This document shows, piece by piece, positions 35,648-44,479 of a stretch of DNA of 64,000 nucleotides (position 1 is its first letter; each line of letters begins with the position of its first letter). This DNA comes from an uncultured Lachnospiraceae bacterium. GTDB lineage: Bacteria > Bacillota > Clostridia > Lachnospirales > Lachnospiraceae. Made by a program: the position numbers and the translations under genes. The notes under the pieces are model-generated. The model was not told the DNA's origin. It saw nothing but the letters and a program-made list of their open reading frames with translations, and did not search any database. Location: assembly GCA_910578555.1 (NCBI GenBank), contig CAJTPS010000003.1, positions 142,302 through 206,301 on the forward strand. The letters are read 5' to 3'.

Positions 35648-36600
35648 ATCTGCTTTCCGGGGAAAACATAGAGCTGCAGGCTGTAATCCTGATACTTGCA
35701 GTCTGCCTTACGCTGTGTCTGATTGCATTGATTGTCGGCACGGCTTATTTCTTGTGGCAGTGGAAGAAAATGGACCGCATTCTGGAGGATTTCCAGCGCT
35801 CGGATGCGGAAGCCGCTCTGCAGGGCGGCATATATGGGTCAGATATGGCGGAGACAAGAGAATCCCGTGTGATTAGTCAGCTCAGGCGAATCCTGAGCAG
35901 TATGGGGTACAAGGAGCAGCAGGCGCAGGAAGAGAAAAACAGAACCATGGAACTGGTATCGGACCTCTCCCATCAGTTTAAAACGCCCCTGGCCAATATC
36001 GTGATGGATATGGAACTTTTGCAGGACGCCGGACTCGAAGAGAGCAGACGACAGGAATTTCTCTCGCACGCGAAGAGCCAGGCAGATAAATTACAGTGGC
36101 TGATGGCGGATCTTCTGAAGGCATCCCGGCTGGAAAACGGCATCATCCATTTCGAGGCGCAGAATATCGGGATTAAGAAGACGATTGCGAAGGCGGTCAG
36201 TTCCGTCTATGCGCAGGCGGCCGCCAGAGATATTGAACTGACGGTGGAAGAGTTTCAGGACTGTACGATATATCACAATCCCAAGTGGACGGCGGAAGCG
36301 ATGTCGAATATTCTGGAAAACGCGGTGAAGTATGCGCCGGAGCACAGCAGGATACGGATTACGCTGATCAGACTGGATCTCTATACGAAGATCACGATTA
36401 CGGATGAAGGGATCGGCATTCCCGAGAGTGAATATAATCTGATATTTAAACGTTTCTATCGCGGCAAGGCAGTGGAACAGCAGGAGGGCAGCGGTCTGGG
36501 GCTGTATCTGGCACAGCTTATATTACAGCGTGAGAAAGGCTATATCACCGTATCCTCCAGAGCAGGGCAGCAGCTTTTCACTCTTTCTGTTAAATGCTGA
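35644..36600 (+). CDS. Sensor histidine kinase of the peptide-ABC module
   Basis: A 318-residue kinase starting at GTG 35644 (GGGAGG 7 bases upstream; overlaps the regulator stop). It has one clear N-terminal membrane helix, a short linker, HisKA with DLSHQFKTPLANIVMDMELL, and an ATPase with NILENAVKYAPE, DEGIGIP and GSGLGLYLAQLI. The small sensor part suggests it is driven by the downstream ABC transporter, as for BceS-type kinases, though the usual two-helix layout is not evident. Confidence 0.9.
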   Translation: MNLLSGENIELQAVILILAVCLTLCLIALIVGTAYFLWQWKKMDRILEDFQRSDAEAALQGGIYGSDMAETRESRVISQLRRILSSMGYKEQQAQEEKNRTMELVSDLSHQFKTPLANIVMDMELLQDAGLEESRRQEFLSHAKSQADKLQWLMADLLKASRLENGIIHFEAQNIGIKKTIAKAVSSVYAQAAARDIELTVEEFQDCTIYHNPKWTAEAMSNILENAVKYAPEHSRIRITLIRLDLYTKITITDEGIGIPESEYNLIFKRFYRGKAVEQQEGSGLGLYLAQLILQREKGYITVSSRAGQQLFTLSVKC

Positions 36601-36766
36601 GACCTGAAAGAATATATTTTATTTGGAAAATTCTGCCGCGCGAAATTCTATTTCTTACAAAACTGTCATATCTTTTCCTCCTTTTTGTCAGACTACCGTA
36701 AGAAGTATCTGATAATCTATAGTAGAAGACATAAGTGCGGTGCAGTTTCGCACAGGGAGGAGTCAT

Positions 36767-37453
36767 ATGAAAATATTAGAAACCCATGATCTAAAGAAAT
36801 ATTACGGGGAAGGCGATACGCAGGTCAAGGCATTAGACGGCGTGGATCTGTCCGTGGAGGAAGGCGAATTTACTGCAGTGGTGGGTACTTCCGGTTCCGG
36901 TAAGTCCACGCTTCTGCATATGCTGGGCGGACTCGATTATGCCACGTCCGGCACTGTAACGGTGGCAGGCAGGAAGATTTTTGAGTTGAATGAGCGGGAT
37001 CTGACGATTTTTCGCAGGCGGCAGATCGGATTTATCTTTCAAAGCTATAATCTGGTGCCGATCTTAAGCGTCTATGAGAATATCGTACTGCCGCTGGAAC
37101 TGGACGGGAGAAGCGTAGACAACGCGTTTGTTGAGAAGATTGTACGCACGCTGGGGCTGGAGAGTAAACTGGATAATCTTCCGGGGCAGCTTTCGGGCGG
37201 ACAGCAGCAGAGAGCGGCGATTGCGCGTGCGCTGGTGACGAAACCGGCGATCATTCTGGCGGATGAGCCGACGGGCAATCTGGACAGTAAGACCACACAG
37301 GAGGTATTGGGACTTCTCAAGCTGACCGGAGAACAGTTCCATCAGACGATTGTCATGATTACGCACAATGAGGCGCTGGCCCAACTCTGCGACAGGGTGA
37401 TCCATATCGAGGACGGCAGAATCGTGTCATCTGATAGGGAGGTGCGCGCATGA
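36767..37453 (+). CDS. ABC exporter ATP-binding protein (MacB/BceA-like)
   Basis: ATPase of 228 residues from the ATG at 36767 (GGGAGGAG upstream). Walker A GTSGSGKST, Q loop FIFQSYNLVP, signature LSGGQQQR and Walker B ILADEPTGNLD are canonical for the LolD/MacB/BceA group. It shares a 4-bp ATGA overlap with the permease. The 165-bp gap before it holds an inverted repeat (CTTAC at 36653, GTAAG at 36699) and TGTCA motifs that could be a regulator site. Confidence 0.95.
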   Translation: MKILETHDLKKYYGEGDTQVKALDGVDLSVEEGEFTAVVGTSGSGKSTLLHMLGGLDYATSGTVTVAGRKIFELNERDLTIFRRRQIGFIFQSYNLVPILSVYENIVLPLELDGRSVDNAFVEKIVRTLGLESKLDNLPGQLSGGQQQRAAIARALVTKPAIILADEPTGNLDSKTTQEVLGLLKLTGEQFHQTIVMITHNEALAQLCDRVIHIEDGRIVSSDREVRA

Positions 37454-40092
37454 TCAATAATAACGGTGCTGTCGTTCGCAAATTATCTAACCGGAGTCTT
37501 AAGAATAACCGTATGCGCAATCTGTTTGCGGTGGCGGCGATCGCGCTGACGGGGATTCTCTTTACGGCAGTTTTCTCTCTGGTGGGCGGCGCTATGCAGG
37601 CAGCGCAGGAAAGCACTATGCGGGAAGTGGGCGGCAGATTTCATGCAGGGTTAAAGGGCGCGACAAAGGAGCAGTATGAGAAAGTGGCTGCCGACCCGAT
37701 GGTGGCGAAGAGCAGTTATAATATTTTCATAGGAACGGCGGATAATATCGTAAAATGGAGTGCGGAAATCCGATATCTGCCGGAGGAGGACACACTGCAT
37801 GACATGTTCATCGAGCTGGAGGAAGGGCATCTGCCCGCGGCGGAGAATGAAATCGTCGTGAATACATTCGTGTTCGACGAACTGCATCTGCCCTATAAGC
37901 TGGGGGAGAAGATTCCGCTGACGTTTCGCTTTCTGGATCAGACGATTGAAGACGAGTTTATCGTGAGCGGCTGGTATCGGGGCGACTATGTGTCGCATGC
38001 CAGCGAGCTTTTTGTATCTGAGGACTATTGGAAGAAGCTAAAGGGCCCTCTGACGGATGAGGACTTCCTGCGGTGGAGGGAAGCACACCCGGAGGACCGG
38101 GATGTGGGGCTGTATGCCGGCAATGTTTTCTTTGATAAGGCGTCCAATCTGGATGACAAAATAAGGACTGTTATTATAAACGCCGGATATGAGCCGGAAA
38201 CGGAACTGGATTATGGCGTCAACTGGGCGTATATGAGCAGCCGTGCAGAGTCGGCGGATCCCTTTGCAGTTATGATGATACTAAGCGCGGTTCTGGTTAT
38301 CCTGATCACGGGATATCTGATTATTTATAACATTTTTCAGATATCCGTCATCAGCGATATCCGGTTTTACGGATTGCTTAAGACGATCGGGACGACGACG
38401 AGACAGATTCGCAGGCTGGTGAGACGACAGGCGATCCTGCTGTCAGCTATCGGTATTCCAATCGGGCTGGCGGCCGGATACGGGATTGGTAAGTGCGCTC
38501 TGCCTTTTGTGCTCAGCATTTCAGATTATAGCGGTGCAGATGCTTCTCTGCGGTTCAATCCGTGGATTTTAGTGTTCAGTGCGGCATTCTCGTTCTTGAC
38601 GGTCTTCTTAAGCAGCCGTAAACCGGCGAAGATTGCGGGCAGTATCTCACCGATTGAGGCGGTCAAATATACGGAAGCGGGTCTGCAGGGTAAAGCGGCT
38701 GGCAGAAAGAAGAAACGGCACGCCGCACGGAGAAGATTCAGTGCGGTTTCCATGGCACTGTCTAATCTTGCAAGAAATAAGCGTACGACGGCCGTTGTCA
38801 TAACGGCAATTTCATTCAGTATGATCCTGCTGTCGATTATTATGACTGCGGTGGGAAGCTTCAGAATCGAGCAGTTTATGGAGCAGCGGATTACGGGAGA
38901 TTTCATGCTGGGCAATATTAATCTTACGTCCTCCGCCTTGCACAGCGGTGATGTTGAGATTGCGCCGGAATATCTGGAACTTGCGGATGCGCAGCCGGGG
39001 ATTGAGAAGCGTCAGGAAATGTGGGTTCGCATCAGAACGTGGCTGAAGGTGGATGAAAAGGCACTGGGACAGCTCCGGCAATTAGATGCGCAGGGAAAAC
39101 TGAGGCGGGATACGTACGACAGTGCTCGTCTTGATCAACTGCTGCGGGGAGAAGCGGCAATGAATGCTTATGTCTACGGCTACAGTGAGGAGCTGCTGTC
39201 CAACCTGCAGGTGTTGGAGGGAACTTTGGACACAGAGAAATTCCGGTCAGGCAATTATGTGCTGCTGACACCGATTCTTGGGGCTGACTGGCTGCCGTCG
39301 GAGGATCATGTCTATCACCCGGGAGACACGGTGACGCTGGAAATGTATACCGAGAATTCGACGTTTCGTGAGATAACAAATGAGGCGGGAGAGACAATTG
39401 ACGTGGTATACGAAAATCTGGAGGAAAAAGAGTACGAGGTTATGGCAATTGTTGATATTCCTTCCTGCATGGATCTGCAAAGATATTCGAGCAATGGCTG
39501 TGATGTGGTACTGCCCTTTACGGAGATGAAGGAAGAGACGGCATGCTGGCAGGAATTCATGGTATCTTATGAGGTAGCCGACGAGGATCAGGCGGCTTTT
39601 GAGGCGGCAGTCAAATCATACGCGGACAGTCACTCGACGGTGGGATATCTGACGAAGGACAGTCTGCGCAAAGAATTTGATAGTATGGTGACGGTCATAG
39701 CTGTCGTCGGCGTATCCCTTGCCACTGTGATTGCGTTAATCGGAAGCCTGAACTTCGTCAATGCCATCGTAACGGGGATTATATCCAGAAGGCGGGAGTT
39801 TGCCATGCTGCAGAGCATCGGTATGACCGATGAGCAGATCAGGAAGACGCTGGTCTGCGAAGGCGGCGCATACATTGTAATTGCGGGAGGCATCAGCCTG
39901 ATCGCGGGAAGTGTGCTGTCTTATCTGATCGTAAATGCGCTGAATCACATGATCCTGTTCTTCGAGTACCGGTTCCAGCTCTGGTCGTTTGTGATTATGA
40001 TCCCGATCCTCATGCTGGTGGCAGTACTGGCGCCGGTGGCGGCGTATCAGAATCTGCGGAAGAAGAGTATTGTGGAGAGACTGCGGGATTAG
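37450..40092 (+). CDS. FtsX-family ABC permease
   Basis: An 880-residue membrane protein with two FtsX domains: N-terminal helix (~23-45), extracytoplasmic domain, three helices (~275-395), linker with the second copy's first helix (ALSNLARNKRTTAVVITAISFSMILL), a large extracytoplasmic domain (~490-735) and three C-terminal helices. This 8-helix MacB-like/BceB-like class usually moves or detoxifies peptides or lipids. Together with the ATPase and two-component genes it probably forms an antimicrobial-peptide sensing and resistance module. Confidence 0.92.
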   Translation: MINNNGAVVRKLSNRSLKNNRMRNLFAVAAIALTGILFTAVFSLVGGAMQAAQESTMREVGGRFHAGLKGATKEQYEKVAADPMVAKSSYNIFIGTADNIVKWSAEIRYLPEEDTLHDMFIELEEGHLPAAENEIVVNTFVFDELHLPYKLGEKIPLTFRFLDQTIEDEFIVSGWYRGDYVSHASELFVSEDYWKKLKGPLTDEDFLRWREAHPEDRDVGLYAGNVFFDKASNLDDKIRTVIINAGYEPETELDYGVNWAYMSSRAESADPFAVMMILSAVLVILITGYLIIYNIFQISVISDIRFYGLLKTIGTTTRQIRRLVRRQAILLSAIGIPIGLAAGYGIGKCALPFVLSISDYSGADASLRFNPWILVFSAAFSFLTVFLSSRKPAKIAGSISPIEAVKYTEAGLQGKAAGRKKKRHAARRRFSAVSMALSNLARNKRTTAVVITAISFSMILLSIIMTAVGSFRIEQFMEQRITGDFMLGNINLTSSALHSGDVEIAPEYLELADAQPGIEKRQEMWVRIRTWLKVDEKALGQLRQLDAQGKLRRDTYDSARLDQLLRGEAAMNAYVYGYSEELLSNLQVLEGTLDTEKFRSGNYVLLTPILGADWLPSEDHVYHPGDTVTLEMYTENSTFREITNEAGETIDVVYENLEEKEYEVMAIVDIPSCMDLQRYSSNGCDVVLPFTEMKEETACWQEFMVSYEVADEDQAAFEAAVKSYADSHSTVGYLTKDSLRKEFDSMVTVIAVVGVSLATVIALIGSLNFVNAIVTGIISRRREFAMLQSIGMTDEQIRKTLVCEGGAYIVIAGGISLIAGSVLSYLIVNALNHMILFFEYRFQLWSFVIMIPILMLVAVLAPVAAYQNLRKKSIVERLRD

Positions 40093-40168
40093 TGTGAGAA
40101 GTACTTCTAGCCATTCACAGCATAGGCTGTTTCGTGGAGAAGTACTATGTCTGACACAGGAGAATTGA

Positions 40169-40187
40169 GATTTTGCGAAGCGGAATC
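40169..40187. repeat. Hairpin repeat copy 3
   Basis: GATTTTGC-GAA-GCGGAATC; followed by TGGATTAGCGTGA, which resembles the sequence after copy 4. Confidence 0.55.
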
Positions 40188-40257
40188 ATGTGGATTAGCG
40201 TGAGACTTTTCACACGGATAATTCACATCTATGATACAATTTAGCCGAAACTATGAC

Positions 40258-40297
40258 GAAACACCCGGGTAGGATAGAGATATCCTGTTCGGGTGTT
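40258..40297 (+). terminator. Terminator-like double hairpin
   Basis: AACACCCG and CGGGTGTT enclose an inner stem GGATA/TATCC; GTTGTTGTAG follows. Likely terminator of the two-component/ABC operon. Confidence 0.6.
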
Positions 40298-40346
40298 GTT
40301 GTAGTTCAGGGAAGTCCGTCATAAATATGAAGTATGACCGGTGTGA

Positions 40347-40365
40347 GATTCCGTGAAGCGGAATC
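40347..40365. repeat. Hairpin repeat copy 4, directly before a ribosome-binding site
   Basis: GATTCCGT-GAA-GCGGAATC is immediately followed by AAGGAGG and a GTG start, so the hairpin would sit just 5' of a Shine-Dalgarno sequence. Confidence 0.6.
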
Positions 40366-40377
40366 AAGGAGGTTAGC

Positions 40378-40476
40378 GTGAATGAAAATACCATTCCCAG
40401 CGTGAAAAAAGCATTCACGCGGAAGAACCGTCCGCAGAGCGGACTTGCTGCAAGCAGCATTCTTCCCATGTTTTGA
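40378..40476 (+). CDS. Small ORF between hairpin repeats, unknown
   Basis: A 32-codon frame from GTG 40378 with AAGGAGG at 7 bases, beginning VNENTIPSVKKAFTRKNRPQ. It is basic, not membrane-like. It contains a hairpin of the same family in its coding sequence (GTCCGC-AGA-GCGGAC, 40430-40444) and its TGA overlaps the next repeat copy. It may be a leader peptide or simply a by-product of the repeat unit. Confidence 0.4.
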   Translation: MNENTIPSVKKAFTRKNRPQSGLAASSILPMF

Positions 40477-40495
40477 GATTCCGCAGAGCGGAATC
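40477..40495. repeat. Hairpin repeat copy 5, directly before the C39-like gene
   Basis: GATTCCGC-AGA-GCGGAATC followed at once by GAGGAGG, the ribosome-binding site of the C39-like gene at 40509. The same hairpin-plus-Shine-Dalgarno arrangement is seen at copy 4. Confidence 0.6.
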
Positions 40496-40508
40496 GAGGA
40501 GGTAGTGT

Positions 40509-41480
40509 ATGAATAGCAATAGTAGAAGAGTCAGAGAAGAGATGAGGCGGGCAAGACATCGGGAACGACAGATTAAGAAACAGCTGTTATTGATTGCGAA
40601 AGGTCTGATTCTGACGGTGCTTTTGCTACATATTAAAATACTGGATTCGGAGCTTAAGCAGGTACAGGTTGCGCTGAAAAGGATAGAGATTCCGCAGTAT
40701 GAGATATCACAGGCTGTCGAGGAAACAAAACAGGAAGCGGATTATGTCAGCAGCATAGGGATCGTGAGTGTGGAACGGCCGGTACAGCGTACATGGACGG
40801 AGACGCTTCTGCGGCTGGACAGCCTGGGACAGGCAGATCCTGTGATTGCGAAGATCAATCAGGACAGGGACCGCTATCCGGAGAAAATGCTGACTGCACT
40901 GGCCAATAATCCGGAGATGGCGGATTATGTGGCAGGATACCTGAGCGGAAGCGGCAGTACGGCAGGCAGTCTGACGCAGGCGGAGAAAGAACAGGCTTTT
41001 CCCCTGCTGCTGCAGTGGGACCCGCGATGGGGATATCGTTCTTACGGCAGCGACAGTTATATCGGCGTGTCCGGATGCGGCCCGACATGTCTCGCCATGG
41101 CGATGTATTCCCTGACCGGTGATGAGAGCATGACGCCTGACAGGATCGCGGACTATGCGCTGGAGAACGGCTATTATGTGGAGGGGACGGGCACGGCATG
41201 GGCATTGATGAAGGATTTCCCGCGGTTTTACGGTATTAAAGTAACGGAACCGGAAATTTCTGAGTATGCGCTGCGCACGGAACTGGATCAGGGTAGTATT
41301 CTGATCTGCGCTATGGGAAAAGGCGAATTTACGGCGGCAGGACATTTTATCGTGATCTACGGATACGACCGGGAAGGATTTCAAGTCAATGATCCCAACT
41401 GTGTGGCTAGAAGCAGGAAACGGTGGGGATTTGATGAGATCAGAGGACAGATCAAGAACGTGTGGGCGATGCATGAGTAA
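40509..41480 (+). CDS. Membrane-anchored C39-like cysteine peptidase
   Basis: A 323-residue protein with a basic N-terminus, one membrane helix (~25-43), a spacer of ~120 residues and a C-terminal papain-like domain of the peptidase C39_2 type. The catalytic set is visible: Cys190 in VSGCGPTCLAM, His279 in AAGHFIVIYGYD and Asp295 in VNDPN. It lacks any ABC transporter part, so it is not a bacteriocin exporter; members of this group are thought to act on the cell surface, target unknown. It could be a wall-associated protease or amidase-like enzyme. Confidence 0.82.
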   Translation: MNSNSRRVREEMRRARHRERQIKKQLLLIAKGLILTVLLLHIKILDSELKQVQVALKRIEIPQYEISQAVEETKQEADYVSSIGIVSVERPVQRTWTETLLRLDSLGQADPVIAKINQDRDRYPEKMLTALANNPEMADYVAGYLSGSGSTAGSLTQAEKEQAFPLLLQWDPRWGYRSYGSDSYIGVSGCGPTCLAMAMYSLTGDESMTPDRIADYALENGYYVEGTGTAWALMKDFPRFYGIKVTEPEISEYALRTELDQGSILICAMGKGEFTAAGHFIVIYGYDREGFQVNDPNCVARSRKRWGFDEIRGQIKNVWAMHE

Positions 41481-41594
41481 AAATGTGTGAGATTATCAGT
41501 AAATAACTTCGGCTGTTATTTTTATGAAAAAGATGATTTCGATACAGAGAAATGATATACTGATATGTAAATACAGAAAGGGACAGGTACCAGT

Positions 41595-42539
41595 ATGACA
41601 CCGGTTAATCCACAGGCAACTTATCATGCGAAGAAACTGTTGCAATATCTGACGGCAATCGGCGGACGTAAGATCATCACGGGACAGCATACACAGACCG
41701 TGGCGATGGAGGAGATCGACGAGATCAGGAGGATCACGGGCAGAGAGCCGGCGCTTCGCGGATTCGAACTGCTGGCATATTCCCCGAATATCCGTTATGA
41801 GACAGGTGATGAACATTGCCGGACGGAGATCGACGAGAACCGTAACACACTGGAACAGGCCAGAGATTTCGGGCGAAAGGGCGGTATTGTCGCCTTTACA
41901 TGGCACTGGTTTTCGCCTCTGGGCGGCCGGGATAAGAGCTTCTATGCGGAGAAGACGGAGTTTGATCCGGAGAAAGTGCTGCAGGCAGGAACCGCGGAGC
42001 GGGAGGCATTCTATCACGATATGGATGTCATGGCGGACTGTCTGAAGCCTTTTTGGCAGGAAGATATTCCGATATTATGGCGGCCTTTTCATGAAGCGGA
42101 AGGCGGCTGGTTCTGGTGGGGCAGGAAGGGACCGGCTGTGGCGGCTAAGCTGTACCGGCTGATGTATGCGCATTTCGTGAATGTACATCATCTCAATAAC
42201 CTGCTGTGGGTATGGAACTGTCCGCTTAAAGAAGGATATCCGGGCGACGATGTGGTGGATATCATCTCGCGTGATTTGTATGTGGAGAAGGGTACTAAAA
42301 CGGATTACCGCAAAGAATACGAAGAACTTGTTTCCATTACGCAGGCGGCAAAACCCGCGGCGCTGGCGGAGATCGGTATCCTGCCGGACATAAAGGCGCT
42401 TGAGAAGAGCCGTGTGCCCTGGTGCTACTATATGACATGGAGTAAGGGCTTTGTGATGACGGAGGAGTTTAACAGCCACGAGGCACTCCGTGAGATCTAT
42501 GGCAGTGCGTATGCAGTGACTTATCCGGCACAAGTATAG
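41595..42539 (+). CDS. GH26 beta-mannanase-like glycoside hydrolase, no signal peptide
   Basis: A 314-residue (beta/alpha)8 enzyme of family GH26, hydrolysing beta-1,4-mannans or manno-oligosaccharides. The acid/base Glu167 lies in WRPFHEAEGGWFWWG and the likely nucleophile Glu259 in AALAEIG; ITGQH near residue 28 is a family hallmark. There is no signal peptide, membrane anchor or carbohydrate-binding module, so it probably acts in the cytoplasm on imported oligosaccharides. No mannan-uptake genes are adjacent. The ATG has GGGACAG upstream, a weak match. Confidence 0.88.
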   Translation: MTPVNPQATYHAKKLLQYLTAIGGRKIITGQHTQTVAMEEIDEIRRITGREPALRGFELLAYSPNIRYETGDEHCRTEIDENRNTLEQARDFGRKGGIVAFTWHWFSPLGGRDKSFYAEKTEFDPEKVLQAGTAEREAFYHDMDVMADCLKPFWQEDIPILWRPFHEAEGGWFWWGRKGPAVAAKLYRLMYAHFVNVHHLNNLLWVWNCPLKEGYPGDDVVDIISRDLYVEKGTKTDYRKEYEELVSITQAAKPAALAEIGILPDIKALEKSRVPWCYYMTWSKGFVMTEEFNSHEALREIYGSAYAVTYPAQV

Positions 42540-42585
42540 CGCATTTATGATACAATATCTGGTAAGTGCACATAATATCTTGTGG

Positions 42586-42613
42586 TTGTAAATTGAGTGC
42601 CTTATGATATAAT
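42586..42613 (+). promoter_or_regulatory. Sigma-A-like promoter upstream of the STAS/ATPase remnant
   Basis: TTGTAA, 16-base spacer, TATAAT (42608-42613), 28 bp before the ATG at 42641. Confidence 0.55.
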
Positions 42614-42640
42614 TTTTATATATTTATGGTTGGCGGACAT

Positions 42641-43226
42641 ATGATTAAGACATACGCAGAGAATAATACATTAAAAGCGGTAATAGATAGAAATTTGGAT
42701 AATGACATATCAGATATAGTAGATCTAATTGATTTGCAACATGCTTTTTTGACAGGGAAGGAAGAGGTCCTTCTCTTTCAATTTACAGATTGCGATTTCA
42801 TTAATGCAGCGGTGGCTGTTATCATAGGAACAATTCCGGAATACGCGTTTAAGCATGATAAGAAGGTTAAATACCGGTTTAGTGGTAAAGAGGAGCATCC
42901 TGTGCTTGCTTTTATGAAAGATGTCGGCTTATATGAATACTATAAAAGAAAAGCTGACATTAAATATGCGGGAGAAAATGCAATACCATTCAATAAAATA
43001 GAGAGCGAAACGATCATGGAAGAATATACGGATAAAATCACTTTCCAGAATAGAGAACTTTATTCGATTGAATAACGGAAACATGAAGATGTTCACGGAT
43101 GATATATGTTGTATCGTGAACGCACAAGAGCCTAAGGAATACCGCGTATTAGAAAGCGCAATTAAGGGAACGCTCATTATCATCAGTATACTGGCAGATG
43201 AAAATCATATATATAAGGTAGGATAG
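42641..43226 (+). pseudogene. STAS-like/ATPase protein with central deletion
   Basis: The first frame (42641-43075, 144 residues) looks like the N-terminal STAS-like domain of a larger regulator that normally continues into a GHKL ATPase; it runs into IMEEYTDKI and then stops. A second frame just after it (from about 43035 to 43226, reading RLNNGNMKMFTDDICCIV to KGTLIIISILADENHIYKVG) looks like the C-terminus of the same kind of protein. The ATPase core between is missing, which I infer to be a deletion with loss of frame. Base composition is AT-rich relative to the neighbours. The family reading is from memory of the architecture and needs an alignment. Confidence 0.5.
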
Positions 43227-43271
43227 AAGCAAGGTTCATGCGCAGAAAGCAGCGCAGAAATGGAGTAAAAT

Positions 43272-43544
43272 ATGAATGTAATAAGAGTAGCAGATGTTAT
43301 AGAGAATGCCTTTTCCAGTAATCAGGCAGAAATAAGGGCTTCTTATAATGATCAGATCGAAGTGATAGAGGTCACAAGAGAGCGGCTGGAAGAATTTAAT
43401 AAGAATATAGAACAGACACAGTGTGATGTGTTCGATTATCTGATTATTGAATATTTAAAGAGTATTGGAGTGACTAACTATATCAGTGATGATAAAGATT
43501 TCATGAGCGTGGAAGACATTCAACTGTTCTCTACATATGGGTGA
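43272..43544 (+). CDS. Probable PIN-like domain fragment
   Basis: A 90-residue protein starting MNVIRVADVIENAFSS. The C-terminal half (CDVFDYLIIEYLKSIGVTNY, ISDDKDFMSVEDIQLFS) resembles the end of a PIN-type nuclease, with an Asp cluster in DDKDF, but it stops where such proteins usually continue with a final helix. It follows the STAS/ATPase remnant and may be part of the same decayed module. Function is uncertain. Confidence 0.45.
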   Translation: MNVIRVADVIENAFSSNQAEIRASYNDQIEVIEVTRERLEEFNKNIEQTQCDVFDYLIIEYLKSIGVTNYISDDKDFMSVEDIQLFSTYG

Positions 43545-43630
43545 TAGTTATCCCTAGAATATTCTAGGGATTTTACTTTTTAATAGGTATGGAAATCAAT
43601 GGTGTGTATTATAGAAAGAGGTTATATTCT

Positions 43631-44398
43631 ATGAAATCAATTATCAACAGCCTTATCACAGCGCTTGCTATGTATTCCGGGATTCCCGTGCCACAGGTGG
43701 AACGGAATCAGACAAACACGAAGTATACGCTGTGCTTTGTTCCGATCATCGGGCTGGCCACAGGAGCGCTGCTCTGCGGGTGGAGCCGGGTTTGTGCGGT
43801 ATACGGCTTCGGGCAGGTCTGTTTCGCACTGGTCGGGACCGTGATTTCTGTGATCGTCACAGGGGGTGTTCATCTGAGAGGGCTTCTGTACACGGCGGAC
43901 GCCATACATTCTCATAAAATAAAAGAGAAGAGAAGGCAGAGACCGTGTGAATCTGGTGCAGGCGTCAGCGCCGTGACTGCCGGTCTCTGTTTCTTTATGC
44001 TGTACGGAGCCGGATTGACGCTGATCTGGAAGAAGAGCCAGCTTCTGCTTCTGGTGCTCAGCTATATCATATCCAGAACGCTCAGCGGTATGAGTATCGC
44101 ATGGTTTCCGGAGTCGGAAGAGGAGGGGACTGCCGATAACCTGTTTCTGGCGGCAGACAGGCGGACTGTGCGGGTCGTACTGGTTACACTGCTGGTGCTT
44201 GCCATGATCAGCGCAGTGATCATTCATCCGGTCATCGGTGCGCTTATGGCACTGGCGGCGATGTGGGTGTGGACGTACTATTATTATATGACGAAAAAGA
44301 GGTTCGGCGGTATCTCGGAGGATACGGCGGGATATTTTATATGTCTGTGCGAGCTGTCAAGTGTTCTGGTGATCGGAATGCTTGGAAGAGTTATGTAA
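43631..44398 (+). CDS. CobS-like cobalamin synthase homologue lacking key residues
   Basis: A 255-residue polytopic membrane protein of the adenosylcobinamide-GDP ribazoletransferase (CobS) family, with start at ATG 43631 (AAGAGG upstream). Family features include MYSGIPVPQVE near the N-terminus, GGVHLRGLLYTADAIHSHK in the active loop and FGGISEDTAGY near the end. In active CobS the loop reads HLDGxxDTxDA; here the first two acidic residues are replaced by Arg and Tyr, and the following Lys-Asp-x-x-x-Gly segment is changed too. No other cob genes are in the window. It is either decayed or has a new role. Confidence 0.75.
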   Translation: MKSIINSLITALAMYSGIPVPQVERNQTNTKYTLCFVPIIGLATGALLCGWSRVCAVYGFGQVCFALVGTVISVIVTGGVHLRGLLYTADAIHSHKIKEKRRQRPCESGAGVSAVTAGLCFFMLYGAGLTLIWKKSQLLLLVLSYIISRTLSGMSIAWFPESEEEGTADNLFLAADRRTVRVVLVTLLVLAMISAVIIHPVIGALMALAAMWVWTYYYYMTKKRFGGISEDTAGYFICLCELSSVLVIGMLGRVM

Positions 44399-44479
44399 AC
44401 AATAACGAGTGGTATGATCAGTAAATGGAATGAAGATTAAGGCTGTGTTAACCGAAGCAATCATAGAGGGGAAGCGTAA

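Larger units (their letters stand above)
40093..40508. other. Intergenic region rich in hairpin repeats
   Basis: 416 bases between the ABC permease and the C39-like gene. It contains a terminator-like double hairpin (40258-40297), four copies of the GAA/AGA-loop hairpin (starting at 40169, 40347, 40430 and 40477) and one small ORF (40378-40476). Confidence 0.6.
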
